Positions 46,780 to 58,430 of a DNA stretch of 64,000 bases are shown piece by piece (position 1 is the first letter of the stretch; each line of letters opens with the position of its first letter). The position numbers and the translations under genes are program-made. Under the pieces are notes generated by a model. The model ran no database searches and had not been told where the DNA came from. It saw only the letters and a program-made list of their open reading frames with translations. Origin of the DNA: Nageia nagi (taxonomy: Eukaryota; Pinophyta); assembly GCA_050084985.1 (NCBI GenBank), contig JBITNC010000001.1:147746001-147810000 (forward strand), given 5' to 3'.

Positions 46780-48003
46780 AAGTAAGTGCCTTGAAGCTCT
46801 AGATAGATTCCAAAAAAGAAGGTTCAAGTTGCATGCCCTTAAATTTATTATGATAGATGATCACTTGTATAGAAAATTTTTTGATCAAACCCTTCTCAGA
46901 TGCATGACTGAAGATGAATGCTGAAGGATATTGTATGAATTGCATTACAAATTCTCTAGTGGGCACTAAAGTGGACCAACTATAGTAGCAAAGGTGTTAC
47001 AAGCTAGATATTACTGGCCCACTATATTTTAGAATTCATTTAATTTTATATGGGAATGTGACAAATGTAATAGATTTATGGAAAAAAGAAGATAAGCTAC
47101 CATGCCTCTCAAATCGGTAGTGGTGGATGAGCCTTTTCAACAATGGGGTATAGACTTTATTGGTGTCATAAACCCTAATTCCTTAGTAAGGTACAAATTT
47201 ATTTTGACTACTATAGACTACTTTACTAGATGGTCAAAGGCTATGCCATGCAAACATGTAGATCAAGAAGTGGTGATGGAAATGATTAAAAAGATAATCA
47301 CCCACTTTGGAATCCCATAAGCTATAGTGTCAAATAATGGTCTAGCATTTACTAGAGGTAATCTATCAAGCTTTGTAGCTCAATATGGAATCTATTGGTT
47401 ATTCTCTTCAAACTATTACCCACAAGGTAACAGGTTAGCTAAATCGACTAACAAAAACCTAACCCAGATTATCAAAAGAACAATTGAAGGGAATCCCATA
47501 TAGTGGCATACACAATTGGACTATGCATTATGGGCTGATAGAATTAATATAAAATCAGCAATAAAGACATCCTGCTATACATTAGTATATGGTAAAAGAC
47601 TAGTATTGCCAATACACATGGAGTTACTAGTTTTGCAAATCCTACAAGAAATGGAATACCATGACTTTGAGCCATTACTATCTAGATATAATCAGCTCTT
47701 GAAATTGGAGGAGGATCGTAACAAAGCATATGTCATTCTAGCATCACCAAAGCATCATCAAGAGATGGTTTGATAAGAAAAAATCTTCTTGGGTAAAGTT
47801 TGAATTGGGTGATATTATTCTCAAATGGGACAAGGAAAGAACAAAACCTAAGAGACACCAAAAATTTAACTCTGTTTGGAGCAGGCCTTATGTCATTATC
47901 TAGGGTATGCAAAATAATGCATTCAAGTTACAAGATGTTACTAGGTCCCAAGAATTACCTATTCCCATCAACAAGATCTATTTAAAGAATTACTAGGTGA
48001 TGA
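46780..48003 (+). pseudogene. Element C integrase
   Basis: The zinc module ELHYKFSSGH...WECDKCNRF lies at 46935-47080. The core begins QQWGIDFIGV with the first Asp at 47153-47155. The second Asp is Asn (SNNG, 47333-47335) and the Glu is Lys (AKSTNKN, 47441-47443); spacing between the latter is exactly the D-35-E of integrases. Both are G-to-A changes. Further motifs: YALWADRINIKSAI and SCYTLVYGKRLVLP. After a frame change a GPY/F-type tail (VKFELGDIILKWDKE, SRPYVI) ends at 48003. Confidence 0.88.
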
Positions 48004-48582
48004 GGTAAAATTGAATTCCTTGCAAGGCATTGTATAGTGTAAATACTATAAATAAATTATTTCTTTAAAAAAAATTACATAATTTTAAAAAGAGTTAATA
48101 GCCTCTAATGATCAAATTTATTAGGAATTAATGTTGATGTACCACAAAGTTATCAGCTTTAATTCAGCTTAGGCAAGAGTTTATGTTGATATGCTATCTA
48201 GCTGTAATTGAATTAAATGGCATTTAAGGAAAGATTTCCTCAAATTTCATGAACCATCATACAAGTACAACAAATTAAATTTGGTATGTTTTGAAATTAC
48301 TAATCCAATTTATACTAGCTAAGTCCATACAATATGTAGGTATCAAGATTCTCAAGGAGTAATTATCATTAATGGAAATCTTATCAATCATGGACAAATA
48401 AAACTCCTCCCATATTCTTAGTTCAACACTTAGCATGTTTTGAGCACTTAAGTTTTAGAGCATTTAGAGTGAAGAAATCTCAGAGCCAAGTTATCTTGAG
48501 AGAAAAGAGAAGTTGTAGGACTTCCTATCAACCAAACTATAATTTTAATGATTACTAAAGGTTCAATAAAAGGTGAGTTATC
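48004..48582 (+). other. Spacer between element C integrase and extra ORF
   Basis: About 580 bp with no coding frame. GAAATAAATTATTTC-like A+T-rich sequence near 48040-48060 could contain a polyadenylation signal for a pol transcript, but nothing decisive is seen. Confidence 0.4.
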
Positions 48583-51500
48583 ATGGTGACTTCTCAATTA
48601 TCCTCTATAGTAGAAATAGAACAACTCAACACTAGCTTACTTTCATTGCAAGAAGAATATCTTGAGAATGCATCTAGAGTGAACTGGATCAAAATGGGAG
48701 TGATCAATCATATGGATACATGGAGAGCTTACCCTAGCCATGTGCTTTTGAGATTAAATACTTTTAAAGTCCCCAAAAAAGAAAAATCTCTTGCTCATTC
48801 TAGGAGAGATGTTATGATTGACCAAGGTTTGGCATATTATGTGCCTTATGAGTGTTTCACATGCACTAAACTCTTATACTCCCTAGCGTATAAGCACCAT
48901 CAAAAGGGGTATCAAATTAGCATGTACAAGGGAATTAAACAGGAATAGGCTATAGAACCTATGTTTGAAGCGATGTTGGACTACTCTTCAAATTCCATTA
49001 TCCAAGCATTTGCAATTCCAATAGATTTGACATTTCATGTAAAAAAGAAAATTGATTTAAAGAAGGAGAAATTTGATTTTTGCATCAATGAATATGAGAT
49101 GCTAAATTAGATTAGTGAAAGATACCAAGACAACAAGAAATCAAAACTCTTGTTGAGCTATCAAATAGCTCTTTTTGAAAGAAGAAAAGATAGGGAAGTG
49201 CTACAGGCACTTGCAGTGATTCTGGTGAAGAAGACCTAGATAGAAGCAGATGAGGCCATGGTATGCATGGCATATAATATTTTAGAAGCCCATGTCTGTT
49301 ATGATTTTCCAACCTTCATAATTGAATAAATTAATAGGTTATTATTCAAGATAGAGAAATCAAATTTCAAGCATTCCTCCTATCTCTAGTGGCTTTTCAT
49401 TCATCAAAATTTGACAAGTTAGTAGAGGTAGGGCTCCCAATTGAGCCAACTAGCTCTAGTAATGCCTTGGTGCCAATTTATTTAATGGTACCAATTTTGA
49501 GTGAGTTCCATGGGTTCTATTATGAGTTTATGGATAAATTTTATGCCACCATAGTAAAAATTTTGACTAGAAAATTCTCCAGTAGATTACGCAAGAGCAT
49601 AGTAAGAGAGTTACAAGGTAGGAATAAAATTAGTGATTGGTACTTCTTGAAAGACTGCACCATGATAATAAGGTATGGATATTTTGATAAACCATTCTTT
49701 TTACCTAAGTATATTATCTTCCAATTGTATTCAATAGAGATGGGTAGGCAAATCTATGCAATAGAAACTAAATACAGGGCTGAAGGAAATTTCAAGTCTA
49801 TTATAAATATACTAGCATCTATAGAAACTTTTACTCTATTAGAGATAAGATATATAGAAAGCATTACTCAATTCATTAAACAAAATTTCAAATTAAACAA
49901 GGTGGAAACTGCATGGACATATGACCCCTTAGGGGAGATGACCTAGTTAATAAGGACTAGCAAGAAACATCCAGCATTCATACATGATAGTACGCCCCAT
50001 ATTAGTATTTTGTAAATAAAATAGAGTAAGAAGTAGAATTATACCCTAATTAGGAATTTGTACCTTTAAATAAAGCTTGGATGGCTTTATATGGCATAAG
50101 AAAGTATAGAAACTAGGAGAATAAGAGGTAAGATTTTGCCCTCAACCTAGAGGTCCTCACCCAATTAGCATATCTTAGATGGGGTCCCAATAAAATTCAT
50201 TATTTCACAAAATTTAGATTTGAATACACCATCAAAATTCACTACATTGAAGGTGAATTATTTGAAAATTTCAAATATGAAAAATATTGGGAGGTATAAT
50301 ATTCTAAGGATCCATTGCTAGAGTTGGGATAGCCACTCCCTCCTCATTTTTATGGGAAACCTACTGTAGAGGAGATGATAATGTAGACAAGGCTAGCAGC
50401 TATCATTATTTAAGCTTTGAAGAAAGAAACATAGGACCCCTTAGATACCACCACTTCTTCCCAAGAACCTTCTCCTAAGAAGAAAAGAAAGATTCAAACT
50501 CTGGCTTAAAAGGAATAAAAATTGGAGAAGGATAAATGCCCATAAATAAGCCTTGGTCAACCATAGTAAGGTCACAATCACAACTGATTATCCATTTACC
50601 TTTAGAGGCAATGGAAGAACTCCCAAGGGTAGTTATCTAAGAAGAAAAAATTCTTGATCTTAAAGAATCTAATGGACCATAAGATATTGAAGCTAGTAGT
50701 ATAGAATAGGCCTAGGAATAATAGCAAGAGGAAACCCTAGTAGAAGAAAAAAGTTAAATTCAACCAAGTGGGGAAAGTGTACCTGAGTCCAAAGAAGCAA
50801 TGGTAGTGGCACCCAAAGGAGGGTTAGGAGATGATGAAGATGATGATAATGAGTTTAAAAAAAAAGACTTTGTCCCAATGGATGACCCTAAAAAAATAGG
50901 TGAGGTAATGGAAGAGGTTGAGCCTGAACCAGAGTCTAACAATTAACTCCTCCCTAGCCACCTCAACTAGTTTAGCAAGTAGATACACCTATTATGGGTG
51001 AAATTGTTTCTACTCATTCTTTTACTATAATTACCTCATAAGAAGAAATAAAATCCATTTTTTCTACACAAATTATAGAGCCCATTGATTGGACAACTTT
51101 TGTAAATAAATCTCCTATGTTGCTTGAACAACAATTGAGAATTTTAAGCAAAGTGATAGAGATAGAAGATATTAAAATTGCTCAAATGTCTTTCAAATAA
51201 GGACATCTAGAGCTGACTCCCATGGCTATAATAAATTTGAATATGCAAAGTGCACCAACCATTAATTAGTTCAGATTCTTGGTCAACACTTCAATGGTAG
51301 TCGAAAAGAGTCTTCAATCAATGGAGACTAAACTTGAAAAATTGAATAAAAATATTGATCAATATAAGAAGGACTACTCTCTCAAGGATAAAAATAATAG
51401 CTAGGTTGCAGAACAAGAATAAAGATTTGATTATAAAGTTGGAAAAGTAGAAAATAGAATTTGATAAGAGCATGGTAACATCAAAAGAGCAGCTAGACAT

Positions 51501-52390
51501 TACCAACCAAATAATAGAACTTAAAGCTCAGGCTGCAATGGTAAATGCTCAGAAAGTTAAGAGATTGAGGTTGAAATGCAAAATATCAATGCAACAAATA
51601 AAATTCTATCAAAATATAATGCAAAGATACTATTATTGATGAAAATTTTAAAAAAATCCTTGGTAGAGCAAGTTGGTGATAAAATGATAACATTATCTCA
51701 CTTACACCTAGTCAAGGAACAAGTAATCTAGGCCATTAAAGAATTTCATGCTCAATGTGCTCTCCATAAGCAAACTTTGGACATATTCAAGAAAGTATTA
51801 GAGGATGTAGATACAATTAAGCATTTTAACTAAAAATGAGTTCATGATGGTCTCCTTAAGGCTTAACTAATCTTATCAAAAAATAATCCAAGAAATCTGT
51901 GATCCCCAAAGCTTGGTATTCAATATGGATCTAAATAAACACCAGCTCATAATAGAGCTAGGATTTGTCAATAAATTCTTTAATTCTTTAGTTGAAATAA
52001 AACCTTCCAAAATATGGGAGAAGGAGAATGTACAAGGTAGTGCTACCAATTGGGTAGCGAATACCATTCAATTTTTGGAGAAATCTTTCTCTAAGAAACA
52101 AATCGTAGATTTATAGTAAATAAATGAATTAGCTCGGGAAGCCATTGTAAAATTTTTGCATGCTAAAAAGTTAAATAGTATCTTAAAAGGGTTCAAGTTA
52201 GATACTAAGAATATCAAGCAATACCTCATCCTCTCAAAACCTAATTATAAAGAATTGAGTGAACTCAATAAAAAGATCCAGGCATTCCTCCCATAAGATA
52301 TGATGGTAGCAATTGAAACTATGACCAAATCTTCTTCAAGATCAAGACAAGTCACTAGAAGTAGTAGTTAATTGGTTCTTTTCTCTAGTA
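48583..52390 (+). pseudogene. Element C extra ORF (decayed, about 1250 codons)
   Basis: Starts ATGGTGACTTCTC at 48583. A frame with five or so stops runs to about 49390 (NWIKMGVINHMDTWRAYPS; AHSRRDVMIDQGLAYYVPYE). After a shift comes an open 185-codon stretch (49389-49946: ISDWYFLKDCTMIIRYGYFD; YIIFQLYSIEMGRQIYAIE). Then follow KIHYIEGELFENFKYEKYW, a Lys-rich patch, an acidic segment at about 50765-50945 (GDDEDDDNEF), a long helical part at 51060-51560 and a C-terminal part to 52390 (SLVEIKPSKIWEKENVQGSA). It lies in sense between integrase and 3' LTR. No known domain is recognised; an env-like or accessory role is inference. Confidence 0.6.
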
Positions 52391-52939
52391 GGTAAACACC
52401 CCTAAGAGCTACCAAAAGATTGTATTCCTTAGAAATAATACTCAAAATTTAGGTAATCTTACTATTCTTTATTCTTTATTATTTCATTTGCATTAGTACC
52501 TAAAAGCTATGTATATAAGAGTACCTAAGAAACCACCATTCTTTTAGAGTCTTCATGTCTTGTATTATTTAAACCTTTCCCCTTTTTCACTTTCCTATTC
52601 CTTAGAGTGTCAAGAATCATTTTGTAAATAAAGTCATTCAAAAATTTTGTCTTTCTTCAATACCCAAGAAATATGTAAATAAGGTCACCCATAGATTCCA
52701 TCAAAACACTTGTGTTAAATTTATATTATTTTACTATTTAATAACCAGTAGTCTAGAATACCCAAAAATCATGTCATCTTCTCAAAGTGCATCCAAGAAG
52801 TCATGTATCAAAATTGCCTAAAATCATATTTTTCATCGTAGAGTCTCTAGGAATCATTAACATGAAGGTCCAAGACTTGTATATATATGCAGAGTTCAAC
52901 TTTTGAAAAATGCAAATAGATCCTAGAGATTTCAAAGCA

Positions 52940-53047
52940 TGACATCATAATTATCAATCAAGGTAAGTGGGTCCCAAAATGGATAGTAAGCATTGGAGAT
53001 TCTTGAAGATCATCAATAGAGCTTGGGGATTTTAGAGGATGATGTCA
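52940..53047 (+). promoter_or_regulatory. Paired decayed TGACGTCA-like sites in element C 3' LTR
   Basis: TGACATCA at 52940-52947 and TGATGTCA at 53040-53047, the same pair and the same 100-bp spacing as in the 5' LTR. Confidence 0.45.
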
Positions 53048-53703
53048 CACATTTTTGTGGAAATTAGTGGGTCCTAAAGAAAACCAGATCATCAACAAAG
53101 ATCAAAAGAAGAACATAGAGCCTACATAGGAAATAAAAGAGTAATGTATGAGAAATAACACCTAGGTCCATTTCATCTTAAGTGTTTGGCCCTCAATGCC
53201 CTATTAATGTGTCGACACTAACTCATTTCCACATAACAATGGTATTACTTTTTTATCTAAGTGAACATAATATCTACCAACAATCATTACTCTGATTACT
53301 AACATCCACAGTATACATCATGAAGATTGCATAGAAGTAGATGGAGGTTAATAAAATAGATAATCAAATTGTACCAATCAAAGTGCAATCAAACAACTAC
53401 TCAATCTACCATAGTACTACTTTCAATCAACAACAATGCTAAACTCAATTACCTACAAGGTTCTAAAAGGAGCAATAAATGACATATCAAAAAAATTACA
53501 ACTCTATGGACATGGTTAACCAAAAGTTACAAATTCTTAGAAGATCTAAAAAATTTGGATAGTTAATATTGATTTAAATTTGTATATTGTACAATCTAAC
53601 ATAGTTGTAACATTTATGTAAATAACACTATTGTATCTATTTCATTCAATACTAGTAATAATGTATGTTAATGAGATCCAACCACCTAAAAGGGAAGGAA
53701 GTT

Positions 53704-53711
53704 GTATAAAT
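53704..53711 (+). promoter_or_regulatory. TATA box of element C 3' LTR
   Basis: TATAAATA in GTTGTATAAATAGCTAG, matching the 5' LTR copy. Confidence 0.6.
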
Positions 53712-54213
53712 AGCTAGTTTTTAGAAGTTACAAAGGTCGAACATTCTAACAAATTTGCTTGATCTATAAGAGCAATTCATACATGATAATACAAATAGAT
53801 AATACTTTTCTTTCTTGCAACAAAATGGCTATTATTGCTTTTATAAATGTTATGTATGAAATTTTTACTTCAAATTGTGGCTATGTATTTTGATTGTGAG
53901 ACCCCAAGGCTAAGGTAGTCTACTATTCTTAATCTTAGCTATGGATTGCTACCTATGCTGCAATGCTCAGGTTGTAAATTTTCTATTTTAGTTATTCATT
54001 TATTTATCTTTTACCTATTACTTTTTACCTTTTTATCTCTTTCCTATACTTTTGACCTTAAACATAGATAGGAGCCAACCTATAACCTGAAGATTAAGCA
54101 AAAAATTTACATGAGCACATTCCCACCTTCTATTCTTTCAAGAAACCTATTATTGCAAGAAGTGTAGAACATGAATAGACCAAACACTTGAGGTTACACT
54201 ATACTAATCAACA

Positions 54214-54218
54214 AAAAT
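54214..54218. repeat. Target-site duplication of element C, right
   Basis: AAAAT, as at 40081-40085. Confidence 0.75.
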
Positions 54219-54550
54219 ATATGTTGATTATCATCATAAATAAAGTATGACAAAATGCACATACTATTTTCTCATACATGGATAACTGAATAGTGCCAAA
54301 AGATACATATAAGTTCCTTACATATAGATAATTTAACAATGCAAAAATGATCCATCATACATACATATGAGTTCCTCCAATATGGATAATTAAACATTTC
54401 TAACAATATTCTATTATATACTCATATAAATAATTCATCACACAAGGAGAACTAGCCAAAAGTAGACACATAAAGTAACACTATATAGCCAAAAATCCTC
54501 CTAGGGATGAAGTTGTCATCACAAACATGAATTCAACACAAAAATTCAAA
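54219..54550 (-). other. Element D 3' non-coding DNA, right of element C
   Basis: A+T-rich DNA with repeated (C)ATA(T/C)ATGAGTTCCT-like phrases near 54310-54375. No gene. Confidence 0.5.
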
Positions 54551-55240
54551 CTTCACTCCCCCTTAAAGACAACTTCACCAACTTGATCAAATTCTTAAGC
54601 TTACTGAATTGAGCTTTTGGAAGGGGCTTGGTGAACAAATTAATGGAGTTCAGGGCATATGGACAATACTACAAGTGTATGATGCCATACAATACTTCTA
54701 ACTAATGAAGTGGGCTTGGAATTCAATATGTTTTGTTCTCTAATGGAAAATAGGATTTTTAGCTAAAGAAATAGTTGACTAATTTTTTTAAAAAATATGA
54801 CATGGATGAGCTTGCTCATACCCAATTTCATACATAAGATGCCTAAACCAAATAGCTTCATGGGTTGCAATAGACATGGCTTTGTATTCAACTTCTATGG
54901 TGGAAAGAGAAATAATAATCTACTTCTTGTAAGCCCAAAAGATAGCACCTAAACCAATGTTCAATGCATATGCAAAGGTTGATTTTCTATCATAACTATC
55001 TCCCCCATAATCATAATCTAAAAACCCTAAAAGAACAAATGAGGGCAACTTAGAATACTTGAGAGTAAGATCTTTGTCCTTGCAACATACCTCAATATTT
55101 TTCTAAAAATATGGAGGTGCTCAATATACAATTTCTACATGAATAGAGCCATCAAATTCACTACAAAGGAAATATTTAGCTTGAAAATAGTCAAATAAAG
55201 AAGATTTCTAATTAATTTATTGTAAGCTATAGCATCTACC
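54551..55240 (-). pseudogene. Element D RNase H and pol C-terminus (copia)
   Basis: The minus strand reads FLDYDYGGD-like sequence near 55000, then STIEVEYKAMSIATHEAIWF and MYEIGYEQAHP, SLAKNPIFH and RTKHIEFQAHFI near 54690-54910. The usual copia ending follows, with LFTKPLPKAQFSKLKNLIKL and VKLSLRG. It runs into a purine tract at 54556-54570 (GTCTTTAAGGGGGAG). The catalytic D-N of the C-D-N motif is damaged by stops. Several frame changes occur. Confidence 0.75.
54556..54570 (-). other. Second polypurine tract of element D
   Basis: The minus strand GTCTTTAAGGGGGAG repeats the core TTAAGGGGGAG of the tract at 39624-39636. It lies at the end of pol, about 0.8 kb before the 3' LTR once element C is removed. 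Confidence 0.5.
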
Positions 55241-56060
55241 AACTAAGAGTTAGAGTTAAAAGATAAAGTGTTTCTAGGAGAGACTGGGATCGTAGCAAAT
55301 TTGCACTCTTCCATTCTAAACTTTTGCAAGATGTATAATATATAGTTGGATTAACTAAGATAAGCACAATCCTTGTATTGGTACATTTGCATTCTAAGGT
55401 AGGAGTGTAAGATACCAAGATCAATCATTTCAAATGTTATCTTAAGTTTGGATATGCACTCTTGGATTATTTATCATTATTCCTAATAATCAAAAGATCA
55501 TACATGTAAAGGAGAATTAATACCACATATTTTTTTTGATTGATCACATATATATCATAGTCAAAGAAGCACTTAGAGAATCCAATATCTACAAACTAAC
55601 CTAAAATATTCTTGTACCAATCTCTAGGTGCTTGCTTAAGTCTATATAATGACTTCTTTATCTTGCACACAAATGATTCTTTTCCTTCCATAATAAATCC
55701 TTATGGTTGATTCATGTAGATTTCCACATGTAAGTCACCATTGATAAATAAAATTTTACATCAAGTTGAAAAATCTTCCAATCTTGAGTTTTTGAAAGAG
55801 CAGGAGTTATTCTAATAGTGGGCATGTTTACCACAAGAGCAAAGGTTTTCTCATAATCAACTCTATATGTTTGAGAAAAATCTTTTACCACTAACCTTGC
55901 CTTGTATTCTTCAATATCTCCAATTGAATTATACTTGACTTTGTAGATCCACTTATTGCCAATCACATTCCTTTCATTGGGATAAGGAACCAAGTCCCAA
56001 GTTTCATTTTTCATAAGCACCTCATACTCGAATTTGATGGCTTCCATCCAGCATTTGTGC
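55241..56060 (-). pseudogene. Element D reverse transcriptase (copia)
   Basis: At 55712-56047: MEAIKFEYEVLMKNETWDLV, NKWIYKVKYNSIGDIEEYKA, RLVVKDFSQTYRVDYEKTFA and RITPALSKTQDWKIFQLDVK, the N-terminal RT fingers of copia elements. Downstream pieces (about 55480-55660) resemble the SLYRLKQAPRDWY and YVDD regions, but the YVDD box is lost (LLYMYDLLI-like). Frameshifts at about 55690 and 55500. Confidence 0.78.
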
Positions 56061-56105
56061 TTTGAATATTATTTGAATGATAAGGGCTCATTTTTATTAT
56101 CAATT

Positions 56106-56966
56106 TTAGTAAATAAGTATTTTTTCAAGGTCATACTTCTTGTTATCCTTTGACTTGGAGAATGATGACTTATCTATATTGATATCCAACCAGATAGGTG
56201 CAGCTGAAGAGTCATCTAGATCATCATTATCCTCTTTAGAATCAGATTCTTTAAGAAGTTCATTGAACTTTACATCCTTTGATATGAACACTACTTTATA
56301 TGATGAACAATAGATCCTATAACCTCTATGTTGACTATCATAGCTTACAAAGATGCATTTTTTAGCTCTGTTGTCCAACTTATTCCTTTTCTCAAAAATA
56401 ATGTAGGAGAAGGCTTCACAACCAAATGCTCTAAAGTGAGAAATGTTAGGTCCATTTTCTATCCATGTCTCAAAAAGAGTTTTTTCCTCAATGTATTTTG
56501 TGGAACACCTATTCAAGGCATAAATTATAGTGCTCATAGCTTCAACCCATAAGAAACTAGAAAGATTTTCCAACATGCATCTAGCCATCTCTATAATTGT
56601 CCTATTTTTACTTTTGGTAACAACATTTTGTTGAGTGGTGTAATAAATCATAAACTACCTCTTGATCTTGTACTTAGCATAATCGTAATTAAACTCATTA
56701 TTGTTATACTCATCCCAATTATTTGATCTCAACATCTTGATTTTACGATCAGTTTGAGTTTCAACTAAGGACTTGAAATCTTTTAACTTGTCAAAGGTTT
56801 GATTCTTGTTCTCAAGTAGATAATCAAATATCATCCTATTAAAGTTGTTGATGAAATTCAATATATAATATGCTCCCCTAAGAAACTTAGTCTGAAATGG
56901 ACTCATCAAATTAGAATGCACAAGTTGAAGATGTTGTGTTTCCCTTGTTACCTTATCTTTTTTCAA
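56106..56966 (-). pseudogene. Element D integrase (copia)
   Basis: At 56655-56966: LVHSNLMSPFQTKFLRGAYY (first Asp replaced by Asn) and IKMLRSNNWDEYNNNEF (second Asp also Asn). At 56106-56651: TIIEMARCMLENLSSFLWVE, TIIYALNRCSTKYI, HFRAFGCEAFSYI and GYDS-like CIFVSYDSQHRGYRIYC, the copia integrase C-terminus. A TGA-type stop separates the parts. Both Asp losses are G-to-A type. Confidence 0.82.
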
Positions 56967-57504
56967 ATATTTTTATATTCATCTTACCTAAGATGCACTT
57001 CTGACATAGACCAATTGTAGGTGAAATCAAAGGTAAACCTTTCATAAGTTCTTGGTATTTCATGAATTGAATACTTTTATGGTTAAAGTGCTCTAAATGT
57101 TGGTGCCAAAGATTTCCCCTATAGCAAACATTCATAGCAAGATACATCTTTATTAGAACTTGATTTATAATGTAGAGATCATCTTTCACTAATCCATTCA
57201 CCAAAGTGGCAATTCCCTTCTTAATGCACCAAGAGTATGCGTTGAACTCAAATGAGTATCCTTTACTTGTAACTTGAATTATGGAAATAAGGTTCATTAT
57301 GAGCTTAAGCACATAAAGCATATTTTCAAGAACCTTTTCATGAATCAATAGACTCCCAATCCCTTGTACTTTAAGGATTGAATTATCACCTATTACAACT
57401 ACATCCTTTCTATACTTATAAATTTTTAAACTTATCCTTTTCAAAGAATAAGTGATTAGCGCACCCAGAGTCAATAATTCGATCATTGAGAAGGTGTGAG
57501 TCAT
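56953..57504 (-). pseudogene. Element D protease remnant and GAG-pre-integrase
   Basis: A 183-codon frame reads KYRKDVVVIGDNSILKVQGI, HEKVLENMLYVLKLIMNLIS, GYSFEFNAYSW, then the zinc module GNLWHQHLEHFNHKSIQFM with CQKCILGK. The N-terminal part is out of frame with the usual protease loop, so the D-S-G motif is not readable (a one-base shift near 57460). Confidence 0.75.
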
Positions 57505-57539
57505 GGAGTAAAGAGAAAAAATAAAACAAACTTAAATAT

Positions 57540-58430
57540 TTTTATTTCCTTTGAATTTTTTTATATTTTCATTTCCCTTATTCTTTTCTTCTTATAGCAA
57601 TAAATTCCTTATGACCATAGCTTCTATAAAAGTTACAATTACCATCAAATTTTGCCTTGGGATTTGGTTTCTTTGCCTTGGTATTTCCATCTCTTTACTT
57701 GTAGTTATTTTTGCCATTTTTTTCAAACTTCTTAGAGGTATCAAGAAAAGAGTTCTTGGGATGCTTGAACTTCTTCTTCAAAGGAATTTTGGTTGCTCCT
57801 AGAGCAACATTATTATCCTTTGGAAAAGAGATCACATCTTTTTGTTAAGAGTTTCCTCTTGCTTTAGAAGGATCCTTGAAAGGTTATCAAAAGAGAAGAC
57901 TTCTTCATCATCAAGCCTGTCTCAATAACTATCACAAAGTTACTAAACTTTGAAGAAAGAATTTGAAGAATGATAAATACCATGAACTCATTGTTGATCC
58001 AATTGCAACTACAACCAACAAGTTGGGTTCTAAATTTAATGATATTATTCAAATATATGGAAATATTTTCATCTTCCCCTTGATAAGATTAAAGAAAATT
58101 TTAGAGAATGATGAACCTTCTTGAAAAATTTGGACCCTAGGTAGATTTTCTTAAGCCTATCCTAAGCTTCCTTTGCAAAGGTTCATAAAGATATCATAAG
58201 TACCACTTTGTATAACACTATACATAAAATCATAGAGATTGCTAGCTCATTGTTTATGTTGTATGCCTCAAGTTCCCTCTCATATGTAAGAGCAACTAGG
58301 TTCTCATTAACTATCTACCATAGTTTCCTTGCTTGTAGTTTAGCTTTTATATGAGGTTTCCAAGTACCATAGTTGTAACTATCAAGAATATGCTTAGGTG
58401 AAAGTGTTAACCAATTTAAGCATGTTAAAT
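57540..58430 (-). pseudogene. Element D gag (UBN2 type)
   Basis: The minus strand from about 58420 gives SYNYGTWKPHIKAKLQARKL and, over several frames, ELAISMILCIVLYKV, DRLKKIYLGSKFFKKVHHSL, IIKFRTQLVGCSCNWINNEF and SSKFSNFVIVIETG, the order of the UBN2 gag domain of copia elements. A knuckle remnant CNFYRSYGHKEF lies at about 57600-57640 with Tyr and Phe in place of cysteines. Stops are many. Confidence 0.7.

Larger units (their letters stand above)
40086..54213 (+). mobile_element. Element C: Ty3/gypsy Tat-like retrotransposon, complete but mutated
   Basis: A 14.1-kb plus-strand element with 1.79-kb LTRs at both ends, a PBS, gag, protease, an archaeal-type RNase H, RT, a retroviral-type RNase H with degraded active site, integrase with a GPY/F-type tail, and a 3.8-kb decayed extra ORF. 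A second RNase H of archaeal type points to the Tat clade, but it lies before the RT, unlike element B. Pol from about 45083 to 47770 stays in one frame, broken only by stops. It lies inside copia element D. Confidence 0.92.
52421..54213 (+). repeat. Element C 3' LTR
   Basis: TGTATTCC ... ACTAATCAACA, colinear with 40086-41875. It is followed at once by AAAAT, the duplicated target. The preceding CTACCAAAAGA is a weak polypurine tract. Confidence 0.9.
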
